Assembly: GCA_029255685.2 (NCBI GenBank)
Contig: CM055312.2
Location: 8,518,649 to 8,582,648 of the forward strand
DNA: 64,000 nucleotides
Source: Silene conica
Taxonomy: Eukaryota; Streptophyta; Magnoliopsida; Caryophyllales; Caryophyllaceae
Direction: 5' to 3'
The notes under the pieces: model-generated
Databases searched by the model: none
What the model saw: only the letters and a program-made list of their open reading frames with translations
Told to the model about the DNA's origin: nothing
Shown here: positions 58,840 through 64,000 of the stretch, piece after piece
Layout: each line of letters begins with the position of its first letter
Numbering within the stretch: the stretch's first letter is position 1
Position numbers and translations under genes: made by a program

Positions 58840-59275
58840 CACTACTACAAAATATAGATACGAAGACGGTTAAAAACCGTTCTCCTATGAGTGGCGGAAC
58901 CGTGCTCCCCCTGGCCGTGCTCTTTACCTAAGAGAACGGTTCAACCGTGCTCTTAGTTGTGCACTTACCAGAACGGTTATGACATGAACCGTTCTCTTAT
59001 GTCCTGTTCACCGTTCTCTTTGCCCTGTTTAACCGTTCTCTTTGCCCTGTTAAACCGTTCTCTTAGGACACTTACCAGAACGGTTCTATTTTGAACCGTT
59101 CTCTTATGTCCTGTTCAACCGTTCTCTTTGACCTGTTAAACCGTTCTCTTTGCCCTGTTAAACCGTTCTCTTAGGACACTTACCAGAACGGTTCAATTTT
59201 GAACCGTTCTCTTTTGTTCAAACTTCGCGCCATATTTTTGAATTAATAGAGCACGCTTGAGAACATAACCGTTCT
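58840..59275. repeat. CACTA 3' terminus and AACCGTTCTC subterminal array
   Basis: About 15-17 copies of AACCGTTCTC or its reverse AGAACGGTT, often as facing pairs (for example GACGGTTAAAAACCGTTC). A block of about 100 bp is duplicated (about 58989-59090 and 59097-59193), so the array grows by tandem duplication. These are the presumed binding sites of the element's TNPA-like protein. Confidence 0.88.
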
Positions 59276-59516
59276 CTTTGCACCTGCTATTTTTTTTTAA
59301 TAAATTATTTATAATTCTTCCGGCCTATTATATATAATTCTTCCTGCAAATAAGCGTACAATAACATTGCTCCAACAACTATATTCAGGTCCAAAATTAG
59401 CCATATATAGAGAAAAATCTCCAAATACTACATCATTCATATATATCAACATACTTTCCGATCCACAAATTCTAGATACGTATGTACTTAAGCTAAACTT
59501 CTAGCTACGACTTAAG

Positions 59517-61405
59517 CTAAACTTCATCATCGTTCATGGCTGCCTTAAACTGGAGCGCAAAGTTAGCCCATATATCCCTCACCTCGTCAATTTGCTCAAG
59601 CGAATATGTCAATGGGGATCTAAGCATGAACTACAAACAAATTTTCAAAAATTGGTTAGAAAAATTCTATCCAAGACTCCTATATAAGTAAAATGATAGA
59701 GGTAAGTAAGTAGATGAACTAAAAAACCAAAAACATACGTACATTTGGAGTAATAGTAACATATCTTCCTTTGACGACGTCCAACATGTATCGACAAATA
59801 TAATATCCACATAAAACGGAACCACAAGGCTGCAAAGGGGCCTGAAAAGGGAGCTCATATTATAAATAAATACTTCACGCACATGTACTATACTTAATAA
59901 GAGAAACAATATGTTAAGATATATATAGATATATACTATATATACAAGAAGTACCTTAATCTTTTTCCAAACAACGTCATTGGCCTCATATTTTGCAAGT
60001 GCATCGATAGAGTTCCTTTTCTCAAAGGCCCTGTATATATAGATAGCCAGGTTTATATATTTATTCAGTTTTAGTTGATAATGAAGCGTTAATTTCAAGT
60101 ATATTAGAAAAACAAGCTAAGGTCTATGATTGATGGCTTTTGGGTGGCTTAACTTTTGTTCCTAGCCTACAGAAACATTTTAAGGCAAATGCAGGGGAGT
60201 AACGGGAGGTATAATATATGAAGGCAAAATAAAAAAGATCAGAAATAAGTTAGACATACTTGGTAATTGTATCCACGAAAAATTGACGAGGCTCTGTATG
60301 TCCGGCAGGATCACACCAATACACTGTACTTTGAGCCAGATTGATCACGCCCAACATCCAATGCTTACTACAAGTTATAGAAAAATACAACGAAGATATC
60401 AACTTAAATATTGACAAAAAATAATAAAATAATTAATCAAGTCATCAATAATAATACTATGAAAAGAAATTTATAATTACGTACCCCTGGGCATATGGAG
60501 CAAATATAAGTTTCCGACCTTTTCCACAATCGGTACATGTCATTGCCCTAGCAACATAATCGGATCGATAATTTTCATCCGGAGCAACGGATTCTGAGGA
60601 CATTATCTCTGGGCACAAGAATCCATAGTAACTAGTAATTTGCATACTATCGACAAGATCACTCAAATACCTACAACAATAAGAATCCATAGTAACTATT
60701 TAGTACAGTTTGCATATTATCAGATATATACTAATGGGATTGCAAAGGGGAAGCTTAAACAAAGAGACCGAACCTCATAAAGAGTGTAATGTGAGAGGCA
60801 CCAATCATTTGTTCATCTAACAAATGAACAACCTCCTCATAACTAAGGTAGCAAGTTTGTTCATTGTGTAACACATGTTCATCAATGGGAACACTGATCA
60901 TTGTCCCACTTGCCTTTAAAACCCGAGCCTCAGTTTCTAATAACTTCAAATCCATGGTCCTCTGCTTTTGCTTAAAATTGTGACTAACTTCAATTCCAAG
61001 GAAAGAAGATGGCGAAATCGAGGGCGAACACTTCTGAGGCTTGGACTTCTTTGCTGCTGCTGCTTTATTTTTTCCTTGATCATTCTTTTTCATGGTTATC
61101 TAAAAGTTGGCATAAATAAGTTGATGAATGGTATAACTCTCAGTGTATCTTATATGATTATACTAGCTAGAAATCTTAGTTACCTTATCAACAGGACTAT
61201 GTATATGACTTTGCGGCCACTGAATAAATGAACCCTTAGCATGAGTCAATGTTATCATATCACCAACAGGCATTGGTAAATCAACATTTTCCGACCCAGA
61301 ATAGATTTCCTTGATTGACACTTTTCTAAAACCATCACGAAGGGCACTGCCATGAATGGAAACAACTTCGTCCTTACTTGATAGGTATACCATTCCTGAA
61401 GCCAC
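59517..61405 (-). CDS. CACTA second gene: Transposase_24-like region plus ULP1-like C48 protease
   Basis: Exons on the minus strand: about 61405-61184, 61099-60774, 60670-60485, 60367-60260, 60030-59955, 59841-59743 and 59630-59517. All introns are GT-AG with matching phases, and the stop is TAG. Exon 1 reads ASGMVYLSSKDEVVSIHG...GSFIQWPQSH, a motif common in En/Spm proteins. Later exons form a ULP1 (C48) protease: HWMLGVINL (His), TVYWCDPAG (Asp), QPCGSVLCGYYICRYM (Gln and nucleophile Cys). ULP1 proteases process SUMO-like tags. The catalytic set looks intact and the frame is open throughout. The upstream start is unclear and may be fused to the transposase. Confidence 0.8.
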
Positions 61406-61926
61406 TATCTTCGATGATTTGTTTGGCAGTGATACACACGATATCTATTAGATGTATATTCCTTGTACACTTTCATCAATCTCTCAAAAGGATATTGATA
61501 CCTTAGATAAACTGGACCAAGGTATTTGATTTCTCTAACCAAGTGTACAGTTAATTGCACCATTATTGTGAAAAATGAAGGTGGAAAGTACATTTTCAAT
61601 TAACAAAGAGAAGTGACAATTAGTTTTTGCAAAGACTCCAACTCCTTGGGATCTAACACTTTATTGCATATGGCATTGAAGAAAAAGCAAAACCTACTTA
61701 TGGCGAATCGAACTTTTTTAGGTAAAATCGAACGTATAGCCACTGGTAGTAGTTGTTGCATCAAAGTATGACAATCATGAGACTTTAAACTAACAAGCTT
61801 AAGATCTGTCATTGATACTAGGCTGCTGATATTGGAAGAATATCCCTCCGGCACTTTAACACTACTTAAGCACTCACAAAACTCTGTTTTCTCCTTTCTT
61901 GAAAGTGTATGAGCAGCCGGAGGCAA
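61405..61926 (-). pseudogene. CACTA TNP2 C-terminal part with DUF4218
   Basis: Continues the transposase in another frame from PPAAHTLSRKEKTEFCECL (about 61926). It runs through LQKLIVTSLC to a TAA stop (about 61600), then resumes as MYFPPSFFTIMVQLTVHLVR and YLRYQYPFERLMKVYKEYTS. The latter is the DUF4218 block found after the catalytic domain in plant CACTA transposases. The usual continuation after NRYR is lost and sequence passes into the next gene, so a small deletion is likely. Confidence 0.82.
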
Positions 61927-63770
61927 ATAAAATATCGTGTTCCTTTCTTTTCTGGTGCCAACTCAGGTCTGATTTTCATATCCACCATGTCCATCCTAGC
62001 TGATGTGTTGTCTTTTGACTTATTCGGAACATTCAGAAGAGTGTTGATTATATTGTCACACACATTTTTCTCAATATGCATAACATCTAAGCAATATCTT
62101 ATAGAAAGGTCACGCCAATATGGAAGTTTTTCAAAAAGAGGAGACATCTTCTTATATCCCCGAGACGCTAATTTAGAACCCTTCTTCCCATAAGTTATCT
62201 CAATTTTTTTCACTCTTTCATATACTTCATGACCGGTTAATATCTTAGGAGGAGATCGATGTTCAGGTTTTCCATTGAATGGTTTTTGTAGCTTACGATA
62301 TGAATGATCAAGGTCCAAGAACCTACGGTATCCCAAGTACGCTTGCTTACGAGAAAACTTCAAATAACAAGAATCGACATCTTCTCCACACAAGGGGCAA
62401 GCCTCTTTCCCGTGCACAGTGTGTCCAGATAGATTACCATACGCAGGAAAGTCCGAAATAGTACATAGTAACATTGCTTTCAAATTGAAATAACTATTCT
62501 GGTAGGCATCAAACACTCGTATCCCTTTATCCCACAATAATCTCAAATCGTCGAGAAGAGGCTCTAAGTAGACATCTATATCATTACCAGGTTCTTTAGG
62601 ACCAGAAATCAATAGAGACAACATCAAATATTTTCGTTTCATGCAAAGATATGGAGGCAAATTGTAAATAGCTAAAAACACCGGCCAAGTACTATGTTGA
62701 CTACTCAAATTTCCAAAGGGATTCATCCCATCAGTGGAGAGTGCAAGGCGTAGATTTCTGGGTTCTTTGCCAAACTCGGGATATTTTGCATCAATAAACT
62801 TCCAGTCTTTCCCATCGGCCGGGTGTCTCAACTTCCCATCATTTGCTTTTGATGTACTATGCCATGTGAGTAATTTGGCATCATCTTTATTCGCAAATAA
62901 TCAAATCAACCTAGGAATTATTGGAAAGTACCACAAAACTTTAGCTGGGATCCCCTCCTTCTTTTGATATCGCCATTCCTTACACACTGGACAACTAGTG
63001 AGATTAGCATATCCTTTGCGATATAATATGCAATCATTGGGACATGCGTGGATTTTTTCATATTTCATACCAATTCCCCTAAGTATCTTCTTTGCCTCAT
63101 ATGTACGATCGGGAAGTACATTATTTTCGGGGAGCATGTCCTTTAATAATTTCAGGAGGTCTGTGAAACTCTTGTCACTCCACCCATTTGTTGCTTTTAA
63201 ATTATATAACTTAACAAGAGCTGCCAATTTAGTGTGCTTACAACTACTATAAAGAGGCACTTCAGAATCTTTCAATTTCTCCAATACAACACTAGTATCC
63301 TCCAAATCATTTTCATCAAGATCCTCATCAGTTTCATCTACAATACCTTCTTGCTCATCACCTCCAAACATATCTCCCCATGATTTATCCAACATATCGT
63401 CACACCCATCTCCTGCCTCAGTATTCATATTACAACCCGGATCTTCTAGTGAATTAGACTCATCGGGCTCTTCATCGTCACTCAAGCATGTTTCTCTCTC
63501 AATCTGCCCAAATCGGACATCTATTCCATCTAAATTTTTTGATTCTCCATGGAAAATCCAACAAGTGTACTTTGGATTAAAATTTGTCTTATTTAAATGT
63601 ATTCTTACATCTCCAAAGCTCATATACCTAATATTCCGGCACATATCACAAGGGCACGCCATACTAGATTTGTCTTTCACGTTCTTTATTACGAAGTCGT
63701 AAAATTCAGCTAACCCGGCATCATATTCTACTTCGCCCTTTTTCCCATTAATCATCCAAGTACGAGCCAT
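61866..63770 (-). pseudogene. CACTA TNP2 transposase (broken by one TGA)
   Basis: Starts MARTWMINGKKGEVEYDAG at 63770. The transposase-associated zinc domain (ACPCDMCRNIRYM to CWIFHGE) comes first, then an acidic linker, then CLVCK-type cysteines (TSCPVCKEWRY). At 62901-62903 a TGA replaces a likely CGA in IPRLxRLFANKDDAK. The same frame goes on with LRHPADGKDWKFID, STDGMNPFGN (catalytic Asp region), DVYLEPLLDDL and HGKEACPLCGED of the Transposase_21 domain. Frame is lost near 61925. The enzyme would cut the element ends. This copy is inactive unless the stop is read through. Confidence 0.9.
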
Positions 63771-64000
63771 ATTCGGTTACATAATTACAACATAATTCAA
63801 TTATTAAATTCATAATTCAATTATTAACGATAATAATACTAATAGCAATAATAATACTAATAGTAATAATATCACTAATGTTAAAAACAACAATAAAAGG
63901 ACGAAGTAGAAATGCGTAGGGGTAGAGGTGTATAGCAGCAGTAACTAGCAGCAGATTAGTAATAAACACATACGCCAACAAATTTGTTCTATGAATTGAA
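63771..64000. other. CACTA 5' untranslated sequence, runs off the window
   Basis: AT-rich, with an (AATACT)-like imperfect repeat near 63828-63875. No further ORF or terminus visible. Confidence 0.5.

Larger units (their letters stand above)
58840..64000 (-). mobile_element. CACTA (En/Spm) transposon, right end beyond the window
   Basis: The left end begins CACTACTACAAAATATAG at 58840, after TAT as a possible target copy. A 400-bp subterminal repeat array follows. The genes read leftward: TNP2-type transposase (63770-61405), then a spliced ULP1-like protease gene (61405-59517). The 58840 end is therefore the 3' end of the element. Nothing in 63771-64000 resembles the other terminus, so the element extends further right. 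Confidence 0.88.

Noticed and set aside
58502..58873. 123-codon plus-strand ORF
   Set aside because: No recognisable domain. It runs across the boundary of the CACTA at 58840, so it cannot be an original gene.

Overview
This window is a transposon-dense, AT-rich stretch of a flowering-plant nuclear genome. Plant-type Ty1/copia, Ty3/gypsy chromovirus, CACTA, MULE, Helitron and Stowaway-like sequences are all present, and the retroelements use initiator-tRNA-Met primer sites. Frequent TACTCCGT-type words fit a dicot, perhaps Caryophyllales, but the species cannot be fixed from sequence alone. I see no intact host gene, rRNA, tRNA or CRISPR. Almost everything recognisable is a mobile element, a nest of mobile elements, or a host-gene fragment carried by one.

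Layout. 1-4318: AT-rich, with a Helitron 3' end (1247-1278) and a long-TIR element (2880-3892). 4324-18162: a copia element read on the minus strand, with 1001-bp LTRs and ATAAT target duplications. Its left LTR is split by a 5105-bp Helitron (4932-10036) that carries exons of a SCAMP membrane-protein gene and a Cys-rich zinc-finger exon. 18168-28080: small repeats, including GGACC-rich inverted islands around a minus-strand Helitron (19779-22044), a second likely Helitron (23407-26791) and a Mutator-like MITE with a 10-bp target duplication (27204-28070). 32764-33245: a TRIM-like unit whose terminal repeats are inverted. 33272-37715: a second copia of the same family on the plus strand, with pol and half of the 3' LTR deleted. 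37732-39053: two joined fragments of a retroelement protein with a zinc/nuclease-like C-terminus.

40634-51478: a Tekay/Del-like gypsy chromovirus arranged as a truncated tandem dimer. It sits in a GC-rich minisatellite that may be the intron of an older gene-like unit. That unit appears to resume at 51592 and is broken again by a solo LTR (51603-53065). Convergent with it on the minus strand is a MULE transposase end plus an OTU-protease-like ORF (55397-53840), so the whole may be an old MuDR-like two-gene element. 55398-58839 starts with a CACTA terminus and holds LINE and MACPF gene fragments. 58840 to the window end is a CACTA element with a decayed TNP2 transposase and a well-preserved, spliced ULP1-like protease gene.

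The most unusual signal is a 33-bp module: two copies of a 12-bp palindrome-rich motif (GGTCGACCGACC or its complement) exactly 21 bp apart. It occurs three times in the copia leader (16680-17054) and twice in the unrelated solo LTR (52501-52622).
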